DNA of 64,000 nucleotides from assembly GCA_902806595.1 (NCBI GenBank), contig CADCXC010000014.1, positions 930,001-994,000 of the forward strand. Reading direction: 5' to 3'. The notes under the pieces are model-generated. The model was not told the DNA's origin. It was given only the letters and a program-made list of their open reading frames with translations, and ran no database searches. Made by a program: the position numbers and the translations under genes. Position 1 is the stretch's first letter. Each line of letters opens with the position of its first letter. Origin of the DNA: Pyrenopolyporus hunteri. Its lineage: Eukaryota > Ascomycota > Sordariomycetes > Xylariales > Hypoxylaceae. Below, piece after piece: positions 1 to 11,405 of this stretch.

Positions 1-2699
1 TGTTCGCTTTAAAGTCGTCCGGAGACTACCTAGATAACTGACACCTCCTTTATAGCGAGCAAGTCGTTCAACCAGGCAATCTTTGCTATTGAACTGTACG
101 TATACCTTCTATCTGGGTCCCAACCTTATCGGCTGAAGGCGAGCGGGGGGCTGAACATGTAGCAGCACAGGCGTTAACTGGGACTTTGGTCCGCTCGCAT
201 TCTCCAACGTTGTGATTGTAAGTAACCGGCCTCAATTTCAGTCTCGTCCGTACCTGTGTATTGTATGCTGATAATACATATAGACGAGCACCGGTACCGA
301 TCCCAGCTGGTGTAATACGAAACCTGAGAACTACAATGGGGCGACTGTATTCTCTATCAGTGGTCTGAGTGCGAGTGTGAGCGGAAATACTGTGACCTGC
401 AAAATTGATTCTGTGATACTTCAGAAACCCGCTTAATTGAGACTCGTTTTGGCGGGTTTGGAGGAATGGCCCACCGTAGTTAATTGTAATTATGCGAGCT
501 ACTTTGCTTAATAAGAGCATATAGATGTGAAATCCCCGCGTATTATTATCTACTGCATATATGCACAACATCTCTCCCTTCGATACGCTGGTTCTAAACT
601 GGACAGACATCCTCTAAACTGCTTCAAACTCAAATGACTCTCCGTAATAACTCTTCGTTTCTGAAATTATAGGCGACTTGGCTGGAATGCTAACGACAAG
701 GGTAATCCAAAGCGTAGATATATCCGCTACCTTGGTAGTAAACCCTTTTTAGGCTCTCGAATATCGGCCACATTCATCTCGCCGTGTCGAACACGTATAA
801 CCCCATTCCTTCCTCATTTCAGTGTTCTTACTAACATCAAGCGAACTTCGTTTCCCATGTACGGAGTTACTAAGATGATACTTAAATCACTTGGGGATAA
901 TAATATATTTTTTAATTTAGTATATTCATCACCCCTCTTCCCTACTTCTATATCTTTCTTCTCTTAGACGTTATAGGGTTCGAGACGCATCATAGGCGTT
1001 TCGTCCGGGGCGGGGCGGGGAGGCTGGAAGACAACATTCAGGCCTGGTCCCATTAAGCAGTTATGGCACAAGCCAAAACCGTTCCCCACTTCCACTAGAC
1101 TCGGATGTCAATAAACCCCGTCTTCTTCGAAAGCCCGACTCGGGGTTGGCAAATAATATGTGCTAACGTCACCGGGCTATAACTACCTGGGGGACAACGG
1201 CGTCGGAAGCATAGGTGGTAGATGGCAATTCAACACTCGTCACCGGGAGGTAGGTAGGTAAACGGGTGGTAAATCACTGGGCTGCAGTATCCCGCCGTGC
1301 CACCAGCGCCCGTACAGCGCTTGTATTAGTTACCTTACTACCATACCACCAGTAAAGCCTTATATACGACTTAGATATATCAGCGCCAATCGGGCGTTAA
1401 GGGCGATGTTTAACGACCGGACGCCACACAACTAAGCGCTAAGGGGCTACTGGTGGTTCACTTGGCCAACCCTGATCGACATTTATTGTGACGGGCGTAT
1501 CACGTCGCGGGCTCTTTAAACGATCTTTCGTGCTAACTCTATTATTAGTTGAGGTTGCTGGTAGCTCTGGGAGTGGCCGCAGCTGTATTGGTTAGGCTTG
1601 GTTCCGTGAGGTACTCTTCGATATTCGGTCGGGTTACACGACGATAAATGACGGCCTATTAAAAAGGAAAAAGAAGTTGGATTCTTGACCTATCCCTGTC
1701 TACCTCATGTATCGTACGTATTTGGCTTTAATAAATTACTGTAAAAGGGGTTCCGGAATGAACGTTGGAATGATGGGAAATGTGTTTTAACATTTAAATA
1801 CTTAGGTACCTAATGTTTAAATATATTGTAAATAGTACGGACGCGTCAAAGCGGATGGAAGTGCCGATCGGTGCCATTTATATAATACTGTCATGTCACT
1901 TGACTTGAGGCAGTGCTGTCCCTAGTGCCGGCCCTTTACCCCAACTATGAAACTCGCAAGTGGCAGGTTCGATTGAGCAATTCCCTTCCTTCTAAACCTT
2001 TTAAATTTCGCCAATAGCTTAAACCTCCGGCCAGATTTAAACCACTACAACTACAACGATCCGGGAACGTAGCTCATTTGTCGGGGGACTACTTTGGTGG
2101 CTCAACCAAGACTAGAACTCATACGAATTCCCTCCCCAATAGGTCGGATTGATCTTCGCCGGTCGTTTTTCGAGCCAGACCCTTTTCGAACTTGGCCTCG
2201 GCGGGATAGCGGGTGCCAAAGAGGAAAACGGGGCTCGTCGCTCTTATCGGAACCCATCAATCTGTCGTCATCGATCGTAAAAGCGCCCCAGCACGAGCCC
2301 ATTCGCAAAGCCCAGTTTTCAGGGCTCCAGATCTGACGAGCACCTTTCCCATTTTATTCTCTTCGTTCAAAATCGGTCCCTCTCCGTCCTTCCACAATGT
2401 CTTGGGAACTCACTCGGCGCCGCTTCGTCCGCGCAGTCAACAGTAAATTTATATTTGATCGCATTGTACGTCAACGAACCCAGTGTGAATATATCCCCTC
2501 CTAGCCCCGTCGTCTAGCCCCGACGAACACCCGTGCCAGCATCGACGTCAGTGTCATCGTCACCACTATCACCACCACCATCGATGTCCATATGCAGCGC
2601 ACTGCGTTATTCGTGTGTCTCGCTTAAACCATACTGTTTACTAACCTAACCTACCGGTCCTTCTAGCCTCTCCTTCATGCTGTCATCTTCTTTATCGAA
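1..2699. other. Gene-free left flank
   Basis: I see no supportable gene. An open frame of 174 codons on the minus strand (86-610) has no recognisable domain and no intron-exon logic. The stretch around 890-960 is AT-rich, and several TAGGTACCTA-type words occur near 1800. The last part is probably the promoter and leader of the Mpv17-family gene that starts at 2700. Confidence 0.5.
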
Positions 2700-3549
2700 A
2701 TGACCATCATCGCGCGCTTGGTATCGCGCTTCAACGCTTACTACGATGAGCGGCCAGGTATTATCCTCACGGCTCCGCTAGGTCTTTTTCCATAGATGAC
2801 TGACTCTACGTAACCCAGTCCTCACCATGATGGTGACGAACGCCGTCCTCGGAGGCATCGCCGACACCGTAGCCCAGACCATCACCTCCGTCCGAGAACG
2901 TGCGCTGCGAAAACCTGGCGGCGTCTCCAAGAACGACACGGTAGCGATCGAAATCCACGAGCTGGATCGCAAGAATCCTTGGAGCGATCGAGAATTGATT
3001 CCAGACTCTAAGGACCTCCCGCCTCCCTTCGATTTCGAGCGACTGACGAGATTCATGGCGTACGGCTTTGGTATGGCGCCTCTGCAATACAAGTGGTTCA
3101 GCTTCCTGTCGCGGGCGTTCCCCATCACCAAGACGAGCGCATTCGCCCCGGCGATGAAGCGGGTGGCTTTCGACCAGCTGATCTTCGCTCCGTTTGGTAT
3201 CGCCTGTTTCTTCACAGTCATGACCGTGGCAGAAGGGGGTGGCCGTAGGGCCGTCGCTCACAAACTCAGGGACATGTACGTTCCGACGTTGAAGGCCAAC
3301 TTTATGATATGGCCTGCCGTACAAATCATTAACTTCAGGTTAATGCCGGTTCAGTTCCAGCTGGTGAGTTTCCCGAGCTACGGCGCCTACTATATCGTCG
3401 ATGTTACGTTTTCTATTGCTAACAATCTGCTATAGCCGTTCGTCTCTACTGTCGGTATTGCCTGGACTGCATACCTCTCCCTCACCAACGCTTCCGAAGA
3501 TGTTGAGCAAAAACCAGCTCCTTACTCCCCCAACATCCGCCTTCAGTAG
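2700..3549 (+). CDS. Mpv17/PMP22 family membrane protein (3 exons)
   Basis: Integral membrane protein of the Mpv17/PMP22 family, which sits in the mitochondrial inner or peroxisomal membrane. Exons are 2700-2757, 2819-3363 and 3436-3549. The first exon encodes the typical opening RFNAYYDERP; splicing restores RPVLTMMVTNAVLGGIADTV, a family hallmark. The second exon carries the middle membrane segments (WPAVQIINFRLMP). The third gives PFVSTVGIAWTAYLS, the conserved last membrane segment. A charged loop near residues 50-85 separates membrane segments 1 and 2, as in the longer fungal members. Introns are 61 and 72 bp with standard GT-AG ends. Starting at the internal ATG at 2827 would lose the conserved N-terminus, so I chose 2700. 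Family assignment is firm; organelle and transport activity are not visible in the sequence. Confidence 0.9.
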
Positions 3550-4616
3550 ATACATCAGCTACTTAGAAAAAAAGATTGTTAGATTATTCTGTCGCTGTAT
3601 ATCGAATTTCTCCGAAATAAGTTTTTGGCGGGCGTTGCGGTGTAAAAGGAACATGGTCTCCTCGGAATAGTGGGAGGCGACCGACACGATACAGGTATAT
3701 AGGTTGGCGCATTCATTTTTTGGTTGAAGATATAGGATTCGAAGCTTGGGTATAACCCTGTACCTAAATTCACTAGGAAAAAAAAATCAGAAGTATCATC
3801 TACCCGCATATCCCATCTTCTTTCTACTATACCAGATGATTCCGGTTAACGAAGTCTTGAGTAACTTCCATACAGACGCCTTGGAAGCATGGATTTGAAT
3901 GTGCTTTGATCGGAGTATATAATTGGACTATTAGTCGATTCAGGGGTAACTTGACCTGTATTAGAAAAGCCGGCAGAACGGCCGATAATTATTGGGGTCG
4001 GGGTCCTTGTAAGGAGACATGGTTCAATAAGGTGTAGGAGAAAAGCTAATATAAGCGAAGAGAATAGGACGACTGTCATGACACCACGGAGCATACCTCA
4101 ACATAGGTATTTACTAGGTAAGTAGGTACCTATACCCATTTTCGCGGTGAACGGAGGGTCGCGTTTCTCCAAGCTTCTGAGAATCGGCAATCTCCTATAG
4201 TCGGCTTAAAACGTCAAAGTATCAACCCACTTAATTCTCTAGCGCAGTTACATGCTTGAACCTAGCGTGGTTAGGTGGGCTAGATGCAGCCCATAGGACG
4301 TCACCCGTCAAGCTCGTTGACCTCACCCCACCAAAAATTGTAGGGGGGGAAGCTGCTACCCCTCTGCCCCTCCAACGAGAAGAGAGAGGTATTATTACCT
4401 TGGTACCTATTAGTCCGGTCTTGTACTGTACCTACCTTCATACCTCATTGCCCATTGCGTGTTTTTTATTTTTATTTTATTCTTCTTCTCTTAGCAGACA
4501 TCTCTCAGAAAAAGACGTTATCCTTGAAATCCCTCAACTCTATCCCATTTTATATCTATCTTCCTAGAGTCTTTTACTCCTAGATCGGGATCAATTGAAA
4601 TAGCCCACCCGTCAAA
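3550..4616. other. Intergenic: Mpv17-family 3' region and PGK promoter
   Basis: No gene is supported. The final 200 bases are pyrimidine-rich (CTTCTTCTCT, TCTATCTTCC), typical of promoters and leaders of strongly expressed fungal glycolytic genes. TAGGTACCTA-type words lie near 4105-4135. Confidence 0.5.
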
Positions 4617-6038
4617 ATGTCTCTGTCGAACAAGCTGTCCATCACAGACGTTGACCTGAAGGGCAAGAGAGTGCTCATCCGGGTATGTGGCTTCCATTTG
4701 CTTAGTATACTCCGCCGCCAGCTATAATATAGATCTATGCTTCCTATGCTAACATAACTCCCTTCAAAAGGTCGACTTCAACGTCCCCCTCGACGCTGAC
4801 AAGAAGGTCACCAACAATCAGCGTATCGCCGGTGCCGTCCCCACCATCAAGTATGCGATCGACCACGGCGCAAAGGCCGTCGTATTGATGTCCCACCTTG
4901 GCCGCCCCGACGGCAAGGTCAATCCCAAGTACAGCCTGAAGCCCGTCGTTCCCGAGCTCGAGAAGCTGCTAGGAAAGAGCGTCGAGTTCGCGCCGGACTG
5001 CGTCGGCCCCGAGGTCGAGGCTATCGTAAACAAGGCGGACAACGGCCAGGTCGTTCTGCTGGAGAACCTGCGTTTCCACGCCGAGGAAGAGGGCTCTTAT
5101 AAGGACGCGGAGGGCAAGAAGGTGAAGGCGGACAAGGCCAAGGTCGATGTGTTCCGCAAGGGCTTGACTGCTCTTGGTGACGTCTACATCAGTGAGTATC
5201 TCGCGAATCAGACTTTCTGGCGCAGATTAAGTTTGAATTGGTACCCTTGGTATTTACTAACCCTTCCATAGACGACGCTTTCGGAACCGCTCACCGAGCA
5301 CACTCCTCTATGGTCGGCGTCGACCTACCGCAAAAGGCCGCCGGCTTCCTCATGAAGAAGGAGCTCGACTACTTCGCGCAAGCTCTCGAATCCCCGAAGC
5401 GCCCCTTCCTGGCCATTCTGGGCGGTGCCAAGGTCTCCGACAAGATCCAGCTCATCGACAACCTGCTGGACAAGGTCGACAGCATCATCATCTGCGGCGG
5501 CATGGCCTTCACCTTCAAGAAGACCCTCGAGGGCGTCAGCATCGGTAACTCCCTGTTTGACGAGGCCGGCTCCAAGAACGTCGGCCAGCTCATCGAGAAG
5601 GCCAAGAAGAACAACGTCAAGGTCGTCCTGCCCGTCGACTACGTGACCGCAGACAAGTTCGACAAGGACGCCAACACGGGCACGGCCACGGACAAGGACG
5701 GCATTCCCGACGGCTGGATGGGCCTCGACTGCGGTCCCGAGTCCATCAAGCTGTACAAGGAGGCCATCGACGAGGCTCAGACGATCCTGTGGAACGGGCC
5801 CCCGGGGGTGTTCGAGTTCGAGAAGTTCGCGAACGGCACCAAGGCCACGCTGGATGCCTTCACGGCGGCCGTGGCGGCCGGCAAGATCGGCATCATCGGC
5901 GGCGGCGACACGGCGACCGTCGCGGCCAAGTACGGCGCCGAGGCCAAGTGCTCGCACGTGTCGACGGGCGGCGGTGCCTCTCTCGAGCTCCTCGAGGGCA
6001 AGGCGCTCCCCGGCGTGGTGGCCCTCAGCACCAAATGA
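4617..6038 (+). CDS. pgk1: Phosphoglycerate kinase (3 exons)
   Basis: Cytosolic glycolytic and gluconeogenic enzyme that transfers phosphate between 1,3-bisphosphoglycerate and ADP. Exons are 4617-4682, 4771-5191 and 5272-6038, giving 417 residues, the usual fungal length. Visible signatures in order: VDFNVPLD near the N-terminus, SHLGRPDGK (substrate site), LENLRFHAEEEG, DAFGTAHRAHSS, GGAKVSDKIQLI, the hinge and nucleotide region WNGPPGVFEFE, and the C-terminal GGGDTATVAAKYG loop. Both introns have GTATGT or GTGAGT donors; a GCTAAC branch site is visible in intron 1. Third positions are strongly C-biased, consistent with high expression. Nothing appears truncated or substituted. Confidence 0.98.
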
Positions 6039-6796
6039 GAATCGGGGAGGTCGATGCGCTTATGAGCTGGGCTACCTACCTAGGTAAGCTACCTAGGCAA
6101 GTGAGCAAGCAAGCAAGCAAGCAAGTAAGTAAGCATCGCATGTCACGGGGCTTAGAAAGGGGGTTAAGGAACAGGTACATAAATGAACTCGGGTTACTGG
6201 TACGGTGGACCATCGGCCGGTTGGTATCCTTCTCCTTGGTAATGTGTTACGCACGTCTTAAATGGTATCTACGTATCTATTATTAAGTTCATGATACAAA
6301 ATTAAAATTAGATGAATGACTACTTGAACCAAGTATGGGACGTATAGGGCTTGTCTTATTGCCATGCTGTTGGTGCTTATGAGCTGAAAGTTTGAGATGA
6401 GGTGAAACGCCTTGCTTTCGGACTTGGTCTCAAAGTTTCATTTTGGCTGGGGTGAAAAAAGGGGGAGACATATTGTCTACCTACCTACCCAGTTATAGGT
6501 TGAAGAGAGACGTTTTATGATTGTGTTCTGTTCATAATTGACAGCACCACGTCTGTCAGTCTATTAATCAAAGCTGCCTAGCTCACTTGCCCATCTGCTC
6601 TGCTCTGCTCCCCGCACTTAGTAATGTACCGCAGACGGCCCGGAGAATACGTGATACAAGTTCACTTTGGGGTTTCCCTTCCTTAGTCTTAATTTTATGT
6701 CATGGCACTAGTCCTACTTGCTTGTCTGCTCGTCTGCTTCCTGACCTAGTCTGCTTGGTGTGCTAAAGGTGCTTGGTTCGTGTTGCGCCGCCGCTC
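6039..6796. other. Convergent intergenic between PGK and SEM1
   Basis: Shared 3' region of two convergent genes. It contains a short GCAA/GTAA tandem run near 6100-6132 and CTACCTAGG-type words near 6070-6100. No coding signal is seen. Confidence 0.5.
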
Positions 6797-7538
6797 TCAT
6801 CTTCGCTTCGAGGCTTCGACTTTCTTGAGTTCTTCTCTGTGGTTGGGGGGTTGTGTTAGTAGCTGGTTGATGGTATTGAGGAGGGCGGATAGTGGGAAAG
6901 GGGACGGGGACGTGGTAGAGTTAGTGAGATGTTTAGAGACTGATATGGTTGTAGTGTAGTTATATGTAAGACTCAGCGACCCTCGTATGCGGAGTTCAAT
7001 GGGTTATCAGGAAGGGCTGGTAGGCCCACTGTACAACCAGCGCTCTATGGAATGGGTAGAAGGAGGCGGCCGGATGGAAGATACGTGGAGAATAAAAAAC
7101 GCACCTCAACTGCGTGGAGAAATCGTCCGAGGTGTCGTCGTCGTCCCAGCTTTCCTCCCACAGGTGCTGTGTCGCGGTGCCGGTTTCGGTCGCTGCCGCT
7201 GCTGCTTCCGTGTCTTCTGCCGGCCAGTCTGTTTGCGATCGCGCTTGGCGTTAGTTACTATTACTACAACCATCGGGCGTCTACCACCATGATAGGGGGT
7301 AGATATGTGCGTGGATAGGTAGCTAGACACTGAAATTGTGTCATGGAGAGAAGGAGTAGAAGATGGATAGACCGGTGGCAAAGAGATAAAACGTACCCTC
7401 GACGGGGAAGTCCTCAAACTCGTCGTCCTCCTCCAGCGCGGTAGTGGACTTCTGCTGCGTCTGCGGCTGCTGCGATTGCTCCTGCTTCCCGGCTTCGGCC
7501 GCGGCCTTGTCGCCGGCCTTGTTCGTGGGTGCGGCCAT
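6797..7538 (-). CDS. SEM1: 26S proteasome lid / TREX-2 subunit SEM1 (DSS1), 3 exons
   Basis: Small, acidic, mostly disordered subunit of the 19S proteasome lid, which in yeast also serves the TREX-2 mRNA-export complex. Exons on the minus strand are 7538-7397, 7228-7105 and 6836-6797; the product has 101 residues. Hallmarks: DDEFEDFPVEDW spanning the first splice junction, then HLWEESWDDDDTSDDFS, the two conserved acidic and tryptophan blocks. The last 40-bp exon gives the basic-helical tail EELKKVEASKRR. Introns are 168 and 268 bp with GTACGT and GTGCGT donors. The start is the only ATG that leads into the conserved block, after a short Ala/Gln-rich N-terminus. A (GT)n tract begins 9 bases upstream of the ATG. 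RPT5 of the same particle lies about 28 kb away. Confidence 0.95.
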
Positions 7539-7546
7539 AGCTTTTG

Positions 7547-7547
<1 letters not shown>

Positions 7548-7606
<59 letters not shown>
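7548..7606. repeat. (TG)n / (CA)n microsatellite in SEM1 leader
   Basis: About 29 uninterrupted TG dinucleotides. On the SEM1 sense strand it is (CA)n and ends 9 bases before the ATG, so it probably lies in the 5' untranslated leader. The poly-Thr-His and poly-Cys-Val frames read through it are artefacts of the repeat. Confidence 0.95.
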
Positions 7607-7609
<3 letters not shown>

Positions 7610-9236
7610 TTATGTGGTATAGGTTCGGTCGGTCGGGTTGCGTTACGGCACACCGGGCTACGCTGTTGGGCGAAGTGAAGGATACCAGATATATGTTTGC
7701 CTGTTGATAGTTGGTTCTACTTTCTGCTTGCGGCGAGGCTGAGCGTGGAACAAGCAGTGACAAGGCGAGGCTTTGGTGGTTGTGAGAATGATGGATGGAT
7801 GTTTGGCAAGCTTCCAGGTTCCGTCTCTTAGGTAATATTACTTAGGTACTTACCGTTAGTCGGGTAGACCTCATTTGTTGAATAGATTACACGGCTTAGT
7901 AATACGCCGTTGAGCTAAGCGGCAGATAAGGCTTATAAGGCTAAGGACTGTTGCTTAAATGCGGTAACTACCTCCTTCGATGGATCTAAGCTTATCTCCG
8001 AACGGCCAATGATCCCACTTGCCAAAAGACCGGGCTAAGCGGGGGTTGCAGAGTACGTACCTACCTAGTAGGTACTTGGTAGGTAGCAAGCGGTTCCAAC
8101 CTCGTATCTGTATAAAATTATAGGTACCTATGTTAGGTACTTTAGGCAACATTTAACATGGTAACATGTGCAATACCTGCCCTTTAGCACGCATGTAACG
8201 CGTGGCTAGGGCCTCGAACCCGCCTATCAATTCAGTGGCGGCAGCTGAACTCAGGCCAATCTATTCAGGTGTTACGTACCTCAAGGTATCTAAATAAGAC
8301 TTTCTGGTGAGATTGATTGACTCTCATAATTTTTCCCTTTCTGTGTTATTTGGTAAATAAACAGGCAACTATTGACAACTTTTTCTTTCCGCTCTCGTCA
8401 TCCAACCGGGTCGTCGACTCGTGGCGCTGAGCCTCGATACCGCAGCATTCCTATTTAATTTCCTTATTTCCTCGGCCTACATTGCTCACGGGAAAGGCCA
8501 CGAAGTCAACTGATTTTAGGCATTCATTTAGAATCGTCATTGGTACGATGTTAAATATCAACATAGCCTCTCTATCATCTACCATTCATATGCCGTCACT
8601 CTTTTCGTATGTGCGCCGTATTTGAACTTCTCAAGTGATGGTAATTCACTAAATCCAAAAGGGTCAGATCTCAATCTAGCCCTAGCACCAACCACTGACG
8701 CACCCACTCCACCTCAGCTTCTTCCTCTGGCTCTATTAACGAGACGTCATCTCGGATCCTCCTCCATTCCCTTAAGTAGACGTACTCCTGGAACCCGTCG
8801 TCAAAGGCAGCCCATTTCGGTGGGTAAAACTTTCAGCTCCGATACACGACTCGCTCACTTGCATGACTTTAGGATTATCCTAGTTCTGTTTTAATTTTTT
8901 CCTTTTTTTCCCTTTTAACTACCTACCTAGTTATCTACCTATTTAGGTATATTTTCGGTTTTACATAAGCTCCATAAGCTTCCCTTTCAAAGGAGCTACA
9001 ACTACAGAGTCTAACCCTTTGTTTTACCTCCTCCTAAGACCAAAGCTATTATGCTCTGATCTTCTAGGTGGTACCTACAACACCCAGAAACCAGGAATCA
9101 GTCGTATCACGTCGGCGGATCCCGCGGACCTGTCGCCTTCTTAAAGACGAGACAGATTTGTGCTACCGGATTGTCTAATTAGGACGCCAGCCCCTCGATT
9201 ATCGCCTTGGAATTCTAACCGGCTTAACTCGCCGTC
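7607..9236. other. Divergent intergenic between SEM1 and the IML2-like gene
   Basis: Divergent promoter region. It holds several palindromic words (GTACCTACCTAGTAGGTAC near 8057-8085, AGGTACCTA near 8120, CTACCTACCTAG near 8920). A TTCGA-containing stretch near 8213 resembles a tRNA T-loop on the minus strand but has no matching stems. No gene is supported. Confidence 0.45.
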
Positions 9237-11405
9237 ATGAGCCGAATAGGGGCCTGGATCCGGGGTTCCGGCGCCAACTCAACCCCGGATTCAAAGTCAG
9301 CGACCTCTCAAGAAGATCCTCGGGCTCGGGAGATAGCTGCGCTAGAAGATGCCTTCACCAGCACGGCCTTGATCATGAATGATGACATTGACGGCGCCGA
9401 GGAGAAGCTGCGAAAGGGCGATTCGGCTTTTCATCTCCTCGGGCTTAGCGTTTGTACTTTCATGAGGAGCATTCTCGGCTTTGAAAAGACTATCATGGCC
9501 GAAACAATGGACCGCCTTAATGATTGCGAAGCCAAAGCCTTTAGTGAGATGAAGAGGGCTCAGAAAGAAGCCGAAGCCGGCGGCGGTTCCCGAGACAGGG
9601 TGTACCCACCGGGAAGCGAGTATGCGTTAGTCATCGCCGACACCCAGCTCATGTCCGCCGTGATCGCGGTTATGAATGAAAGTTTGACGGAGAGTCTGAA
9701 AGGGTTTTATAAGCTGCGGAAGGCTTATATTACTCTCGACGGTATCATGCAAGCGGAGGCAGCATATCTAAAGAGGAATGACATCCATTCGGACTCGTCG
9801 ACCGACACGGATACCGATTTTGAATTTGTCGACGCGGATGAGACCCATTCGGGAGCACAAACTCCTTTGGATTACGAAGGTCACCTCTCTAAGAGCTCCG
9901 AGCCTCCCGAAGACAAACTAGGCCGGTTATCTTTAAATTCCAACGGCACTTCGAAGCCGTCGCCGGGAAGCGGACTTTCCAGCGGCCCTAGCTTACATAT
10001 ATTCAAGGATCCCGCCGATATCTTCGTCCACAGCAATGCCAGCATGTGCTTCGGTTCCCTCTTAGTCCTTCTTACGCTAGTCCCGCCGGCCTTCTCTCGT
10101 CTGCTCTCGGTAATCGGCTTTAAGGGTGATCGCGAGCGAGGCCTACAATTGCTGTGGCAGAGCTCCCGTTTTGATAATATAAACGGGGCCGTAGCGGGGA
10201 TCATGCTGCTTTCTTACTACCATGCTCTTCTGGGCTCCGTCGACATCCTCCCCTTCCAGGAGAACGTCGAAAGCAGCGCCACCGTCGGATATCCGAAGGC
10301 CAAGTGCGCCGCACTTCTTTCTCAGATGCGGGCCCGCTATCCCGACAGCGGGTACTGGCGGTTTGAGGAAGGTCGAATGCTGGGAAACAGCAAGGATTTG
10401 CGGGGGGCCCTCGCGGTTTTGAAGAGCAACAGGGAGTCGAAGATGCGTCAGATCACCTCCATTAACAATTTTGAAATGTCAATGGATTCCATGTTTGTCC
10501 ACGATTACTCCGACATGCGGGACAACTTCCTCCGTTGCATAGAACTCAACGACTGGAGTGCCGCGTTATATTACTACATCGCCGGATGTGCGGAGCTGGA
10601 AAACTATCGCAACGCATTTCACGGCGGGGCAGACGAGTCGCAGATACAGCTTCATAAAAGAAAGGCAGAAGAGCTCTTCCGAAAGGCACCCACAGTAGCT
10701 GGCAGGAAGCGCTTCTTGTCTAGGCCAATCCCATTCGAACAATTCGCATGCCGAAAGATACAGAAATGGGATGAGAGGTCCAAGAGGCTGGGTATCGATC
10801 TAGCCGACGCGGTCGGTGTTAGTCCGTCGGAAGAGATGACGTATCTTTGGAATGGGATGAAAAAGATGCAGACTGCTGAGCTGGAGTTCTCGAACAAGGT
10901 CCTTTCTTGGGACCGGTTAACAGCGCCGGAAGAAGCGCGGAAGAAGATCGAGGCCGAGCTAGACGAAGAAGCTGTACGGAATATCTGCCGAGCTGCCGTA
11001 GCGCGATCATTAGGCAACCTCGACGAAGCCCGTGAACTGATCGACAGTGTTTTAGCTATGGACAAGTAAGTTTCATCCCCTTATAGCGGCTAAGAGTATG
11101 ACTAATGCATCTATAGATCAGCATTCAAGGGCCCTACGAAGGATGATTACGCGCTCCCCGGCGCTAATTACGAGATGGCCGCGCTTGCATGGGTCGAGAT
11201 ACAGAAGCCCGAACTCCGAAGTAACGCTGAGCAAGGGAACGAAGAGGAGTGGCTACGAGAAAAGGTAGAGGAATGCCAGTCCTGGCTCGAAAAAGTAGCC
11301 AACTGGGGTTCCTATCTGCTAGACGTCCGAATGGGTCTGCGTGTTCAGACAGGCTTGGATAGTATACACTGGTATAAAAAGGAGCACGGGTGGGTAAATT
11401 CTTGA
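9237..11405 (+). CDS. IML2: IML2-like outer membrane/inclusion-body clearance protein (TTC39 family)
   Basis: Resembles the IML2/TTC39 family of TPR-like proteins; the yeast member acts in clearance of misfolded-protein inclusions with lipid droplets. Exons are 9237-11065 and 11117-11405, giving 705 residues, close to the usual length. The intron (51 bp, GTAAGT donor, ACTAAT branch) joins AMDK to SAFKGPTKDDYALPG. Visible features are the N-terminal motif ALEDAFTSTALIMNDDIDGA, a long helical half with a hydrophobic stretch SLLVLLTLVPPAFSRLLSVI near residues 270-290, the KGDRERGLQLLW block, and C-terminal helical repeats ending in GLDSIHWYKKE. An acidic Ser/Thr/Asp linker sits near residues 180-210. 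The family call rests on these blocks; function is inferred from yeast. Confidence 0.85.

Noticed and set aside
86..610. 174-codon open frame on the minus strand
   Set aside because: No recognisable domain, compositionally random, no splice logic or neighbours to support it.
5325..5957. 210-codon open frame on the minus strand
   Set aside because: Antisense shadow of PGK exon 3 caused by strong C bias at third positions.
7414..7763. Frames encoding poly-Thr-His or poly-Cys-Val
   Set aside because: Created by the dinucleotide repeat before SEM1; no protein outside the repeat in those frames except SEM1 itself.
8195..8235. tRNA-like T-loop on the minus strand
   Set aside because: The TTCGAGG loop lacks a paired T-stem beyond three bases and no anticodon arm is found.
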